DNA from: Blastococcus tunisiensis
Lineage (GTDB): Bacteria; Actinomycetota; Actinomycetes; Mycobacteriales; Geodermatophilaceae
DNA length: 64,000 nucleotides
Direction of reading: 5' to 3'
Assembly (NCBI RefSeq): GCF_900112815.1
Contig: NZ_FOND01000007.1
Location: 62,001-126,000, forward strand
Position 1 is the first letter of the stretch, and every line of letters starts with the position of its first letter. The translations under genes and the position numbers were made by a program. Below, in pieces: positions 33,975 to 43,317 of this stretch. The notes under the pieces are model-generated. The model searched no databases. It saw only the letters and a list, made by a program, of their open reading frames with translations, and was not told the DNA's origin.

Positions 33975-35819
33975 TCAGGTTGGTGGTTCAGGTGGGACAT
34001 TGGGTGGGGTGCGGTTGGGTCCGGCCTCGGCTGGGCGGGGCGCGTTCTGGGGGTGGAGGCGGACGGCGACGAGAGCGACGTCGTCTTCGGGGCGGTCGGG
34101 CAGCAGACGCGTCAGCAGGTCATCACACAGCTGGTCGAGGTCGCGGCCGGCCAGCTCGGACAGGGTGCGCCGCAGGCGCTGCAGGCCGTCGTCGAGGAGC
34201 TGGTCGCGGCGTTCGATCAGGCCGTCGGTGTAGAGGAGCACGACCGCATCCCGGTCCAGGGTGATCTCGGATTCTCGGCGTGGGGTGCCAGGCTCGACGC
34301 CGAGGAGCAGGTCGGGACCGTCGCCGGTGAGCAGATCCACCCGGCCGTCGGGATGGAGCACGATCGGCGGGGGGTGTCCGGCGTTGGACCAGCGCAGCCG
34401 GGTGACTCCGCGGCGCCGTTCGCCGGAGGTCTGCTCGAGTCGGGCGACGAGGGCGGTGGCAAGCGTGTCGACCTGCAGGGTCTGCATCACCCGGTCCGCC
34501 TGGGCAAGCAGCGCGGCGGGACGGCGGTTGGTCTGTGCGCCCAGCGTCCGCACGATCGTCCGAATCTGGCTCATGTCGGCGGCGGCGGCGACGTCGTGGC
34601 CGACGACGTCACCAATGACCAGAACGGTGGCACCACCGGGTTGCAGAAAGGCGTCGTACCAGTCCCCGCCGACCTGGGCGGCCCGCGCCGCCGCCGTGTA
34701 CCGCACGACGACCTGCAGATGGTCGGGCTCGGGGGGTGCGGTCAGCAGCGATCGCTGGAGGGTCTCGGCGACGTCGCGCTGCTGGTCGAAGAGCCGACGG
34801 TTGTCCACGGCCAGCCCGGCGCGGGCGGCGGCCTCCTGTGCGGTGGCCAGGTCCTCGGCGCTGAAGTCTGGACGATGCTGCCCGGTGTACAGCGACAGCA
34901 CGCCCACGGTGCGTCCCCGGGCACGGAGGGGCAGCAGGACGCCGTGTCGGGGGGCCAGCTGCGCGATGAGGTCGGCGGCCTCACCCGGGTGCAGCAGCGC
35001 CCGGACCGACCGCCCGGCGTCGGGTGGAATGCGCACCGGCCCCGACGCGGTCAGGGCACGATGCAGGTACGCGCCGGGCGTGGTCGCGGCCAAGCGGATG
35101 GCGGTGTAACGCTCGAGGAGCGGACGCATCGCCGCCTCGGCATGCCAGCTGGCGACGTCCCGCAGCCCACGGAGGAAGCCGGCGCGAGCGTGGTCGTCGA
35201 CGAGGGTGACCATGCACCAGTCGGCCAGAGTCGGGACCATCAGCCTCGCCAGCCGAGTCACCGCCTGCTCGGCGTCCAGGTGTTCGGTCAGCTCGCCGGC
35301 AACCTGGCTGAGCAGTTCGGCGCGGCGTGCCGCCGCGTCCGCGGCCTGCTGCTCACTGCGGCCGGCCGTGACGTCCCAGGCCGCGCCCAACAGCCGGACG
35401 GCGGTGCCGGCCTCGTCGCACAACACCCGGCCGCGGGCCTGAATCCACCGCAGCCCCTCCTCGGCCAGCTGGATGCGGTACTCGGCCGCGTAGTCCCCAC
35501 AGCTGTCGATCGCCTCCTGCAGTAGTTGCCCAACGCGAGGGAGGTCCTCCGGATGCAGCCGGGCGTTGAATCCCTCGAGGGTTTCGTCGAAGGAGTGCGC
35601 GTCGTAGCCGAACATCTCCAGCAGCCGTTCGTCCCAGCTCAGTCTGCCGGTGACCAGGTCCCAGTCGAAGGTGCCGATGCCTGCGGCGGTGACGGCCAGC
35701 TCCAGCAGGGTCCGCTGCGCGTCGCCGTCCTCGGCATCGAACTCCAGCTCGGCCTCGGCCGGCACCAGGCCGTCGGCCGTTCGTGTCCACTCGCCATGGT
35801 CCCGGCGCCCGTGCGTCAC
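33975..35819 (-). CDS. PAS-GAF-SpoIIE serine phosphatase
   Basis: About 614 residues: a PAS domain (about 35-155), a GAF domain (about 180-355) and a PP2C-type SpoIIE phosphatase domain (about 375-590). The phosphatase metal ligands lie in QVGGDWYDAF and VIGDVVGHDV, then LRWSNAGHPPPIV, and near the end LYTDGLIE and PEDDVALVAVRL, so it looks active. It would dephosphorylate an anti-sigma antagonist in response to a signal. The GTG at 35819 is preferred because GGAGAG lies six bases upstream; an ATG at 35873 is possible. A CRP-type palindrome is 81 bases upstream. The RsbW-like ATPase gene follows after 271 bases. Confidence 0.9.
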   Translation of the reverse strand: MTHGRRDHGEWTRTADGLVPAEAELEFDAEDGDAQRTLLELAVTAAGIGTFDWDLVTGRLSWDERLLEMFGYDAHSFDETLEGFNARLHPEDLPRVGQLLQEAIDSCGDYAAEYRIQLAEEGLRWIQARGRVLCDEAGTAVRLLGAAWDVTAGRSEQQAADAAARRAELLSQVAGELTEHLDAEQAVTRLARLMVPTLADWCMVTLVDDHARAGFLRGLRDVASWHAEAAMRPLLERYTAIRLAATTPGAYLHRALTASGPVRIPPDAGRSVRALLHPGEAADLIAQLAPRHGVLLPLRARGRTVGVLSLYTGQHRPDFSAEDLATAQEAAARAGLAVDNRRLFDQQRDVAETLQRSLLTAPPEPDHLQVVVRYTAAARAAQVGGDWYDAFLQPGGATVLVIGDVVGHDVAAAADMSQIRTIVRTLGAQTNRRPAALLAQADRVMQTLQVDTLATALVARLEQTSGERRRGVTRLRWSNAGHPPPIVLHPDGRVDLLTGDGPDLLLGVEPGTPRRESEITLDRDAVVLLYTDGLIERRDQLLDDGLQRLRRTLSELAGRDLDQLCDDLLTRLLPDRPEDDVALVAVRLHPQNAPRPAEAGPNRTPPNVPPEPPT

Positions 35820-35899
35820 AGTCAGCTCTCCACGCCTCGTGTCGCGGGCGCCAACAGCCCGAGATAGACCCATTGTGACCGCCTAAACCCATCGGGTGA

Positions 35900-35915
35900 T
35901 GTGACGTGCATCACA
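35900..35915. promoter_or_regulatory. CRP/GlxR-type palindrome
   Basis: TGTGA-CGTGCA-TCACA, an exact match to the CRP core, extended to GTGATG-N7-CATCAC. It lies 81 bases before the preferred start of the phosphatase gene, a usual distance for a regulatory site. The same core occurs at 4181-4196. Confidence 0.55.
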
Positions 35916-36180
35916 ACTAGCCCTCCATGCCACTCCCGACCTCCGAGTCGTCGGAGGAGTAGCGGCCGGACCGTGTTGAGCATGGTTGAGCTGCTCATGG
36001 CTTGCTCACTGCGGTCCACGATGTAGGGCCGCCACAGGTGCCGATGGGGGCGCTGACGGCGTGGACCAGGCGGGTGCAGGGCCAGCACGTCTTGTGCTCG
36101 TGGATCCGGCCCGGCCGTAGTCTCCGCGGAGCGGCGCTGTCCCGGCTGCGTGGAGGCACCGCCGAAGCGCGGGATGACGC

Positions 36181-38148
36181 TCAGCCGCGCTGAGTCACGG
36201 GCTCGGCGAAGAGTTGTGCCCGGCCGCGTCCGTTGTTCTTCGCCCGGTACATGGCGGCGTCGGCCTGAGCAAGGAGTCTCTCCGGATCATCGCCGGCATG
36301 CTGGGCGAGTGCGATTCCGACGCTGACGGTGATTGCGAGGTCCAGGTGGTTCACGGTGATCGGCGTCCGGAACGCGTCGATGATGCGCTCGGCGATGGCC
36401 GATGCATGGTCGGCGTCCACGACGTGCTCGCAGAGGACGGCGATCTCGTCTCCGCCGAGGCGGGCAACGGTGTCCTCGGGGCGGAGCGCGTGGGTGACCC
36501 GTTCGCCGATCGCGCAGAGGACCTGGTCGCCGGCGTCATGCCCGTACCGGTCGTTGATCTGCTTGAACCGGTCGACGTCGAGGAACATCGCCGCCACGGG
36601 ACCGGGGTGCCGTTCCAGCCGAGCCAGGGCGTGCCGGAGCCGCTCGAAGAACAGCGTTCGGTTGGCCAGCCCGGTGAGTGGGTCGTGCAGGGCCTCCCGG
36701 CGCAGCCGGTCGGCTTCCCGCGCGGCGGTGACGTCATGGACCACTGCGAGTCCCCCGACGACCTGCCCGGTCTCGTTGCGGAGGGGGGAGTAGGCGGCCG
36801 TGAACCAGCCCTGCACTCCGGTCTCGGGCACGTCGAAGTAGCGCTCCCCGGTGCCGACGTGGTCACCGCCGAGCGTGGTCCGGAAGATCCGGTCGTCGCC
36901 GGACTCCACGATGGAGGGAAAGCGTTCGAAGGCCACCTGCCCCAGGACTGCGGCGGCCGGGACACCGGTGAGCGCTTCCATTGCCGGGTTCCACAGGGTG
37001 TAGCGGAAGTCGGTGTCGAAGGCGAAGATGCAGTCCGAGGCGCTGCGGACGAGACGCTGGGAGAATTCCCGCTCGCGGTCCAGGGCGTCCTGGGTCTCTC
37101 GTTCGGTCTCCGCGAGCCGGATGCGTTCCAGGGCAATGTCCAGCAGGGTCGCCAGTGACCGCACCCGGAACAGTTCCGTCTCGCCGAAGAACGGTGTGTA
37201 GGGGCTGACCCACACCGACAGCCGGCCGGATTGAAGCTCGAAGTCCACGCGCCGGGGTGAGCCTGCGGCGCCATCAGGGTGGGTGGCCGCGCGGCCGTGC
37301 GTGCGGGCGTCGGTCACGTCGCCGTAGGCGGCCACCACGCCGTGTTCGGCGTCGGTCACTGCGGCGCCGCGGCCCCCCACAACCCGCACCAGATGAGGCA
37401 GCAGCACGTCGGTGATCTCGGCTCGGCTGGCGGCCGCCACCAGGCTCTGCACGGCCTGGTCGAGGTCGGCCTCGTCGGAGTGCCGCCAGGACGCCAGCAG
37501 GAACCGGGGAGGCGTCAGCCCGGCCCAGAACAGAACCGTGCTGAGCACGGCCAACGACTGCACCACCAGCGCCGGCCAGTCGCCGGAACCTGCCCGCGTG
37601 GTGCCGGCGGTCAGGATGGCGATGCTGAGCCCGAGCGACGCGTACGCCAACAGGCGCATGCGCCGGCGCACCAGGTTCGCCTGGCCCCGGCCGGCGACCC
37701 ACAGTCGCGCCGCGACGAGGGCGGACAACGCCGTCCACAGCAATAGGGCCGCCGCGATGTACCAGATCGACCATCCCGGGGCCGGCTCACCGGCTTGTCC
37801 GAGCGGCGGCAGGGCCAGCGTGACCACGGCGAGCAGCAGGGTGGCCCCTGTCGCCGGGGCGTCGATCAACCTCGGCATCCCGGTGAAGGCGGCCGCGAAG
37901 CGGTGCAGGCAGTAGGGGAAGCAGATGAGCGCGGCGATGCGGACTTTGTGTGCCCAGGCGACCGCGGCGCCTCCGGTGTCCGGCAGCAGCAGCCCGGAGG
38001 TGGTCACCAGCGCGAGCAGGGCGAAGCTCACCGCCGCCCACTTCGCCGGCGCATCCCGACGTTGCCGCCACTGAGCCAGCGATGCCGCCGCCAGGCCGAG
38101 GAAGAGCAGCGTCGCGAGAGCGCGTAGGAGGCCGATCACCGTATCCAC
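36181..38148 (-). CDS. Membrane PAS-GGDEF diguanylate cyclase
   Basis: A 655-residue protein. The first 225 residues contain about seven hydrophobic helices, followed by a GAF-like region (about 235-350), a PAS domain (about 370-480) with FDTDFRYTLWNPAMEALTG, and a GGDEF domain (about 490-645). The signature is GGDEI at 565-569; the catalytic Gly-Gly-Asp-Glu is intact and only the last Phe is replaced, so activity is likely. An RPED inhibitory site is present and FLDVDRFKQINDRYGH supplies a metal ligand. No EAL domain follows. The GTG at 38148 starts the first helix but has no clear ribosome binding site. Confidence 0.9.
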   Translation of the reverse strand: MDTVIGLLRALATLLFLGLAAASLAQWRQRRDAPAKWAAVSFALLALVTTSGLLLPDTGGAAVAWAHKVRIAALICFPYCLHRFAAAFTGMPRLIDAPATGATLLLAVVTLALPPLGQAGEPAPGWSIWYIAAALLLWTALSALVAARLWVAGRGQANLVRRRMRLLAYASLGLSIAILTAGTTRAGSGDWPALVVQSLAVLSTVLFWAGLTPPRFLLASWRHSDEADLDQAVQSLVAAASRAEITDVLLPHLVRVVGGRGAAVTDAEHGVVAAYGDVTDARTHGRAATHPDGAAGSPRRVDFELQSGRLSVWVSPYTPFFGETELFRVRSLATLLDIALERIRLAETERETQDALDREREFSQRLVRSASDCIFAFDTDFRYTLWNPAMEALTGVPAAAVLGQVAFERFPSIVESGDDRIFRTTLGGDHVGTGERYFDVPETGVQGWFTAAYSPLRNETGQVVGGLAVVHDVTAAREADRLRREALHDPLTGLANRTLFFERLRHALARLERHPGPVAAMFLDVDRFKQINDRYGHDAGDQVLCAIGERVTHALRPEDTVARLGGDEIAVLCEHVVDADHASAIAERIIDAFRTPITVNHLDLAITVSVGIALAQHAGDDPERLLAQADAAMYRAKNNGRGRAQLFAEPVTQRG

Positions 38149-38657
38149 GTCGTGACGCGCACCTCTCTGCGCGTACCGCGCGTGTGCCCCGTCGGTCCGG
38201 GAGCCAGCTGCTGTGGGGAGCGCCCATCGGTTCCCGGAACCCGGGACGGGTGCTCGGTCGAAGCGCGACTGCCGCCCCGGAAAGAGCGAGGTGCGCTGTC
38301 AAGCTTCGTCACCCATCGTATGCGATCCGTTACGGCATTGGAATGGGTTCTGGCAATCCGGTGGTGGACTACGACGCCACCGGAGTGCCCCGGCCGCGGC
38401 GGCCGGCGCGTGCCGGTGGGAGAGCGGGATGTCCGTCACCGGCCGGGGCGGGGAAACAAGGTAGCGCTAGCAGAGTCGGCAGCCCAGCCGGCCGTCGTTG
38501 GCGCCGGGACTCCGACCCGCAGACGGGTCATCTCGCCCACTCCGGCTGACTCTGGCCACCACCGACCCTGACCCTCGCGCGATGCACGGGGGGGATGCAA
38601 CAGCGGCCGGTGACAGCCCTTGTGACCAACTGCCGGTCCTTGCAGGCGGAAGCTGGA
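38149..38657. other. No gene recognised
   Basis: About 510 bases between two minus-strand cyclic di-GMP genes. It should contain the promoter of the gene starting at 38148. Frames here are open by GC content only; no hairpin or repeat stood out. Confidence 0.4.
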
Positions 38658-40379
38658 TCAGGCAACAGCCTTTCGGACCGACCCCGTTGGGTGTGGCGCA
38701 GCGGAGAACAGTCGTTCAGGGGGCTGCGGACGGCTGAAGTGGTAGCCCTGGCCGTAGCTGGCTCCCAGACCGCGCAGCGTGGTGGCTTGTTCCGGGAGTT
38801 CGATGCCTTCGGCCACCAGGGTGGCTCCGACTTCGGCGGCATACCCGGCGATGGCACGGGCGACGGCCCGGCAGGCCGGGTCGGCTTGCACGTCGCGGAC
38901 GAAGGCGACGTCGAGCTTGATGATGTCCGGCGTGAGCTGTGTCAGGTGTTGCAGGCTGGCGAAGCCGGCGCCGGTGTCGTCGATCGCCAGCCGCAGGCCG
39001 CGGGCCCGCAGGTCGGCGATTGCCTGGCGGATAGCCGGGTAGTCGCCGACCTCCTCGTGCTCGGTGACTTCGACGACAAGTCGGCCGGGTGCACAGGAGC
39101 GCAGCAAGTCCTGGGTGACGGGGTCCAGAAGTGCCGCGGGGGAGAGGTTGATCGACAGATAGGTGTCGCCGGGCAGTTGCGGTAGCAGGCTGAGGGCGGA
39201 CCGGGCGGCGGCCTGCTCCAGGTACAGGAGCAGGCCGAGAGCTGCTGCCTTCGCGAAAACCTCGTCCGGGCGTCGCGGCGATCCGTCGCCGTCGACGAAG
39301 CGGGACAGGGCCTCGTAGCCGACGGCGCGGCCGTCGCTGAGGTCGACGATGGGCTGAAGGGCGATCGATCGGCCTTGTCCGTCGACCAGGGTGCGGAATG
39401 CCTGGCGGTCGGCTTCCCGTTCCCGGCTGAGCCGCTGTTCGGCGGCGAGACTGTGCCCGACGAGCCTGGCGACGACGGCCAGGGCTTCCAGTTGGGCGCT
39501 GCTCGGCGCGGTGATGCTGTCGGGGTGCAGGCCGCAGAGCGTTCCGTACAGAGAGCCGTCGGGCAGCCGCACCGGGACGCCGCAGTAGGCGCCGATGCCG
39601 AGTTCGGTCGTCACGGGCATGGCTGCCAGGACCGGATGCGACGCCACGTCGGGAACGGCAGGCGGGATGGCACCGTTCAGCAGCAGGGTGCAGTAGCCGT
39701 CGGCGGCTTCGTTGGTCGAGCCTTCGGCGGGAGACGGCGCGCTTCCCCCGGCATCGACTGCCGCGAAGGTCTGCACGCCGTCGGCGATGCGGGACAGAAA
39801 GGCCAGTTCCATGCCGAGCACGCCGCGAGCGGTGGACAGCAGCCGACGGATCACGGCCGACGGCTCTCCCGGCAACGTGGGTCTGTCGTCGGCCCGCTGA
39901 TCGGTGAGGTGCAGACCGGCCAAGAGCTCGTCGGTAGCCCGGCCAGCCCGCAGCCGGGCTACCGCCGTGGCGCACTGCTGGGCGAGCGCCTCAATGAGGA
40001 CCTGGTGTTGGGCGCTGAAGGGTGCCCGCCCCGGCGAACGCTGGAGGTAGAGGCCGCCGAGCACCTTTCCGCCGGCGGTGATCGGCACACCGATGATGGC
40101 TGGCCCGTCCGGGGTCGTCCGGTGGCCCCTCGACCGGTTGGAGCGAACCGAGCGCCCGGCGAGCACGGTCTCGATAACCTTCTCCAGGCGTGTAGGCAGA
40201 TCCGGTGGACCTTCAACCACCTCCACCGCGATTGCGCTGTCGGAGCCGATCAGGTGTGCCCGTCCGGACGTCGCACCGGTCAGTTCGTGAGCGACCTGCA
40301 GGGTGCGCTCGAGGATCGCCTGCTCATCGTCGGCGTCCGCGATGGACACCGCGGCGGCGATGGCTGCGGAAGTTCTCAC
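38658..40379 (-). CDS. GAF-GAF-EAL cyclic di-GMP phosphodiesterase
   Basis: A 573-residue soluble protein with two GAF-type sensor regions (about 15-150 and 180-310) and an EAL domain (about 325-560). The EAL domain has EAL at 356-358, INLSPAAL, VVEVTEHEEV, LAIDDTGAGFASL, IIKLD and AEGIEL; the last Asp-Asp, Lys and Glu are present, so hydrolysis of cyclic di-GMP is plausible. There is no GGDEF domain, making it the counterpart of the cyclase just downstream. The GTG at 40379 is the first reasonable start. The GAF regions may bind a small ligand. Confidence 0.9.
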   Translation of the reverse strand: MRTSAAIAAAVSIADADDEQAILERTLQVAHELTGATSGRAHLIGSDSAIAVEVVEGPPDLPTRLEKVIETVLAGRSVRSNRSRGHRTTPDGPAIIGVPITAGGKVLGGLYLQRSPGRAPFSAQHQVLIEALAQQCATAVARLRAGRATDELLAGLHLTDQRADDRPTLPGEPSAVIRRLLSTARGVLGMELAFLSRIADGVQTFAAVDAGGSAPSPAEGSTNEAADGYCTLLLNGAIPPAVPDVASHPVLAAMPVTTELGIGAYCGVPVRLPDGSLYGTLCGLHPDSITAPSSAQLEALAVVARLVGHSLAAEQRLSREREADRQAFRTLVDGQGRSIALQPIVDLSDGRAVGYEALSRFVDGDGSPRRPDEVFAKAAALGLLLYLEQAAARSALSLLPQLPGDTYLSINLSPAALLDPVTQDLLRSCAPGRLVVEVTEHEEVGDYPAIRQAIADLRARGLRLAIDDTGAGFASLQHLTQLTPDIIKLDVAFVRDVQADPACRAVARAIAGYAAEVGATLVAEGIELPEQATTLRGLGASYGQGYHFSRPQPPERLFSAAPHPTGSVRKAVA

Positions 40380-40634
40380 CCACCCGTGATCGACCGGCGG
40401 ACGCAGCGCCTGCAGTTCGGAACAGCCCGATCACCCTTACGGGGCAGCATCTCCGTTGGACTGAGGAGAAGGGCCGAAGGGGGCTGGTCCGTATCGACAC
40501 CGACAGTTTTGACGCGACCGCTCCGACCCATCGCTCGGAGTAGAGGGTTGGCGCGCGGCGAGGTGCAGTGACCGCCTGGCGAGGGTCGCGGCCGGGGACG
40601 GGAGGGGCAACTGGTACTCGTTCTCAGGGGGCGG

Positions 40635-40790
40635 TCAGCCGCGTGGGGTTGGTACGACGAGGACGGGCCGGTGGGCGTGGTGCAGGGTGGCCTTGGCGAC
40701 GCTGCCGAGGAGGAGCCAGCGGCTGGCCGACCGGCCACGCCACCCGACGACGATGACTGCAGCGCCCCGGTCGGTCGCGAGCTCGGCGAC
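40635..40790 (-). pseudogene. C-terminal remnant of a universal stress protein
   Basis: The minus strand encodes ELATDRGAAVIVVGWRGRSA, SRWLLLGSVAKATLHHAHRP and VLVVPTPRG, the last third of the UspA fold with its ATP-binding G-x2-G-x9-GS pattern (VGWRGR, LLLGS). The N-terminal two thirds are absent; upstream sequence is unrelated. It is a remnant and not a complete gene. Confidence 0.65.
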
Positions 40791-40891
40791 GTCTCTGGTC
40801 AGTACGGCTAGGGGCGACGCTAACGCTGAGAGGCGGCGACGGGCGGCCTGATTCGAAGCTCCCCGTTCAGCGTGGGAACCGGCTTCATCCC

Positions 40892-40993
40892 TCATTGGCG
40901 GGAGGTGCCGCAGTCCCTGCAGCGCTTGCGTGCCGGCGCGTTCTGGTGGGCGCAGTTCTCGCAACGCCAGGTTCTTCGCTCCATCGTTTCCAT
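40892..40993 (-). CDS. 33-residue RanBP2-type zinc-finger protein
   Basis: A very short gene encoding one zinc finger. The spacing W-x-C-x2-C-x3-N-x6-C-x2-C (Trp9, Cys11, Cys14, Asn18, Cys25, Cys28; segments WRCENCAHQN and KRCRDCG) fits the RanBP2-type pattern exactly. GAGGG lies five bases before the ATG at 40993. Such fingers bind single-stranded RNA or ubiquitin in eukaryotes; in bacteria the partner is unknown. It lies upstream of the UspA remnant on the same strand and is otherwise isolated. Confidence 0.7.
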   Translation of the reverse strand: METMERRTWRCENCAHQNAPARKRCRDCGTSRQ

Positions 40994-41870
40994 GACTGCC
41001 CTCACTGTGGTTGCGACCACGACCGTGCACATTCCCGGCCGACCGTCCGTCTGCCGACTTCTCGGTCGTGACGAACGTGCGCCCTGGCCGGGGGCGCTGT
41101 CTCCAAGTCGACGGCAACGCTAGGAGCGCCCGATGGCGCTCAGGCGTCACATGAGTAACAACCGACCGACACTTCGCGAGGCGTCCCGGCCGCGGGATTC
41201 AGCGCTGCCCGGTAGAGCCGTCGGCTGAACGACCGGGTGACGGCGCGTTCTGCGCAGGGGGCAGTGGGCGCGAGAATCCAGTCACCCGACTCCAAAGAAC
41301 GACGGCCTGACCAAGGAGTCATCTCAACTGGGGCCAGTTCCCGTGCGGCACTTCTCGGCCGGCGCCCGGCGCTGATCGACGCCCGGCTGGGATCGCACAC
41401 GGTCCGGGACGTGCTGGAGCCGGCGGTGAGGCCGCCCGGCCCGGTGAGGGTGTCCAGGTCCGGGGTCTCGCCCCGGTCGGGCACGCGGGTCGAAGCCGTC
41501 CCAGTGGATCAGCACCACATGTTGATCAGCACCACCTGCTGTGGGGAGCGGGCGGGCGTCCTCCGATGCGCCGGCAGCTGCCGGGGGGCGACGATCCTGG
41601 CCCCGCGGCCAGCACGGTGGCGAGGCGCCCGATGACGGATTCGCCAGGGGCGTCCGCAGGGGCGGTGAAGAGATTCTCGGTCAGTGGACGGTCATTCCTC
41701 CGGCCCCCGAGGGACGGTGGGCCGGCGAGCCTGGATGCCGTGAGTGACGGGGCGGTCGACTGCCGGTCTTCCCGGTTGTGTGCGGGCGGCGAAGCGGGGA
41801 TGCGCTCGCGCGGTACCGCGGGCGGGCCTGCCGGGGACGGTCGCCCCGGCCGGCCCGATTCCATGGAGGT
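40994..41870. other. No intact gene recognised
   Basis: Almost 880 bases. Both strands are open in several frames, but none has a ribosome binding site or a recognisable domain. Patches of protein-like sequence in changing frames suggest decayed genes. Confidence 0.35.
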
Positions 41871-42740
41871 TCAGGCGGCTTCCTGCTCCTGCGGGTCGTG
41901 GGCGAGCAGGAATGCCTGCAGGCCGGCGAGGTCGTCGGTGTTGATGTGGTCGACGCCCGCGGCGATCAGCTCGGTCCACACCGCGTCACGCTCTGGGCCG
42001 GGCATGTCCGGGGTCGCCCAGAACCGCACCCGGTATCCGTGGGCGTGTGCGGTCGCCACGATGGAGTGCAGCTTCGCCCGCTCGGCCTCGGGCATCGGGC
42101 CGACCCCGGTCCAGGTGAAGTGCCGGGTCCAGTTGTCGCTGACCAGCGGCATGAGCTCCGCGGGCAGGCCGGAGTGCAGGTCGGTCAGCCGGCCGTCGTA
42201 GCCGGCGAACCGGGTCCGCTGCGCGGCCATCTCGGCCAGGGGGCGGTTGCCGCTGATCACCGCGGTGACTGCTCGCTCCTTCATCGTGCCGTCGGTCCAG
42301 CGGGTCATGAGCTGCGGGTAGGCGCGCAGTGCCTCGTCGATCGCGGCGTAGGTGGAGGGTCCGTCGCTCTTGATGTCGATGAGCAGCTGCAGCGAGCCGT
42401 CCCAGCCGCGGTAGGTCGAGCCGCCGTTGGCGGCGAAGCGGTCGGCCAGTGGATCCAGGTAGAGCGACTGCAGGGTCACCCCAGGCTGGGTGTCCTGGAG
42501 GTCGTGCGCGACGCGCAGCTCGCCGTCCACCAGCCACACGTCGGCTTCCACGCTGGTGAATCCGTGATCGAGCGCGTCCGCCAGTGGCCGGTCGTGCTCG
42601 TAGTCGTTGTGCGCGTGGGCCCGTTCGAGGGGTTCGACGGCGGACGTCGGGGGTGCGGCGGAGGCGGGGGCGATGGCGGGGGCCGTGAGGACGGCCGCGG
42701 TGGCGACGATCAGGGGCAGGGCTCGGCGAGTGAATCTCAT
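41871..42740 (-). CDS. Secreted PI-PLC/glycerophosphodiesterase-like protein
   Basis: A 289-residue exported protein with a signal peptide (about 1-28; RFTRRALPLIVATAAVLTA) cut after ASA. The mature part begins with RAHAHNDYEHDRPLADALD and GFTSVEADVWLVDGELRVAH, the TIM-barrel start shared by phosphatidylinositol phospholipase C and glycerophosphodiester phosphodiesterase families, with the two His and acidic residues in place. It probably cleaves phosphodiesters of lipids or teichoic-acid-like polymers outside the cell. The ATG at 42740 is chosen from the signal peptide; GGAGGA lies 13 bases before it. A decayed true glycerophosphodiesterase gene lies at 43.3-44.3 kb. Confidence 0.85.
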   Translation of the reverse strand: MRFTRRALPLIVATAAVLTAPAIAPASAAPPTSAVEPLERAHAHNDYEHDRPLADALDHGFTSVEADVWLVDGELRVAHDLQDTQPGVTLQSLYLDPLADRFAANGGSTYRGWDGSLQLLIDIKSDGPSTYAAIDEALRAYPQLMTRWTDGTMKERAVTAVISGNRPLAEMAAQRTRFAGYDGRLTDLHSGLPAELMPLVSDNWTRHFTWTGVGPMPEAERAKLHSIVATAHAHGYRVRFWATPDMPGPERDAVWTELIAAGVDHINTDDLAGLQAFLLAHDPQEQEAA

Positions 42741-42894
42741 GGCCGAGCACGGTTCCTCCGCCGGGCGAAGCACTCGCGGACCGCCGGCGGCCTCCGGTTG
42801 AACTGTCCCTGTCCGAATCACGACGCCGGGCACGTTGGCCCAAGGTGGCGCACCCGCCTGCGCGGGACATCAGCGCGGGTGCTGGGATAGGCCC

Positions 42895-43098
42895 ATGGCA
42901 GACGCGGCTGAACTGTGCGGGCCGGTGGCGGAACGTCTGGAGAAGGTCTTTCCGGACATGTGCCCGGTGGTAGTGGAGGCCTCGGTGCGCGTGGCACGCG
43001 GACGACTCGCCGGCGCCCGCGTCGAGCAGTTCATGCCGGTGCTGGTCGAGCGGGTCGCTGCCGACTCCCTGCGGCAGCTGTCAGATCCCGACTGGTAG
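42895..43098 (+). CDS. Three-helix-bundle protein
   Basis: A 67-residue protein that should fold as three helices: AELCGPVAERLEKVF, VVEASVRVARGRLAGAR and EQFMPVLVERVAADSLRQL. The pattern resembles the small N-terminal dimerisation domain found before low-molecular-weight protein tyrosine phosphatases in actinobacteria, and also occurs alone. The ATG at 42895 is the only good start; the ribosome binding site is weak. Its function is unknown. It diverges from the secreted phosphodiesterase gene. Confidence 0.6.
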   Translation: MADAAELCGPVAERLEKVFPDMCPVVVEASVRVARGRLAGARVEQFMPVLVERVAADSLRQLSDPDW

Positions 43099-43317
43099 AC
43101 GGATCCGTTCCCCAGCGGTCGACGACCCGTACGGCCGGTTCATGCCAGCGGCAGCCCCGTCGCGGGCCGGGTCGGTCGCAGCAGCGGCCGACAGACGGAC
43201 GGTCCCCTTCATGTTCGCTCAGCGCTCACCCGCCGTGCTCCGGGGAGTCAGGTTCACCGACGAGCGTGACTCTCCCGACCCGGACGGGTCCGCGCATCGG
43301 AGGAGAGGAGTTCACGC

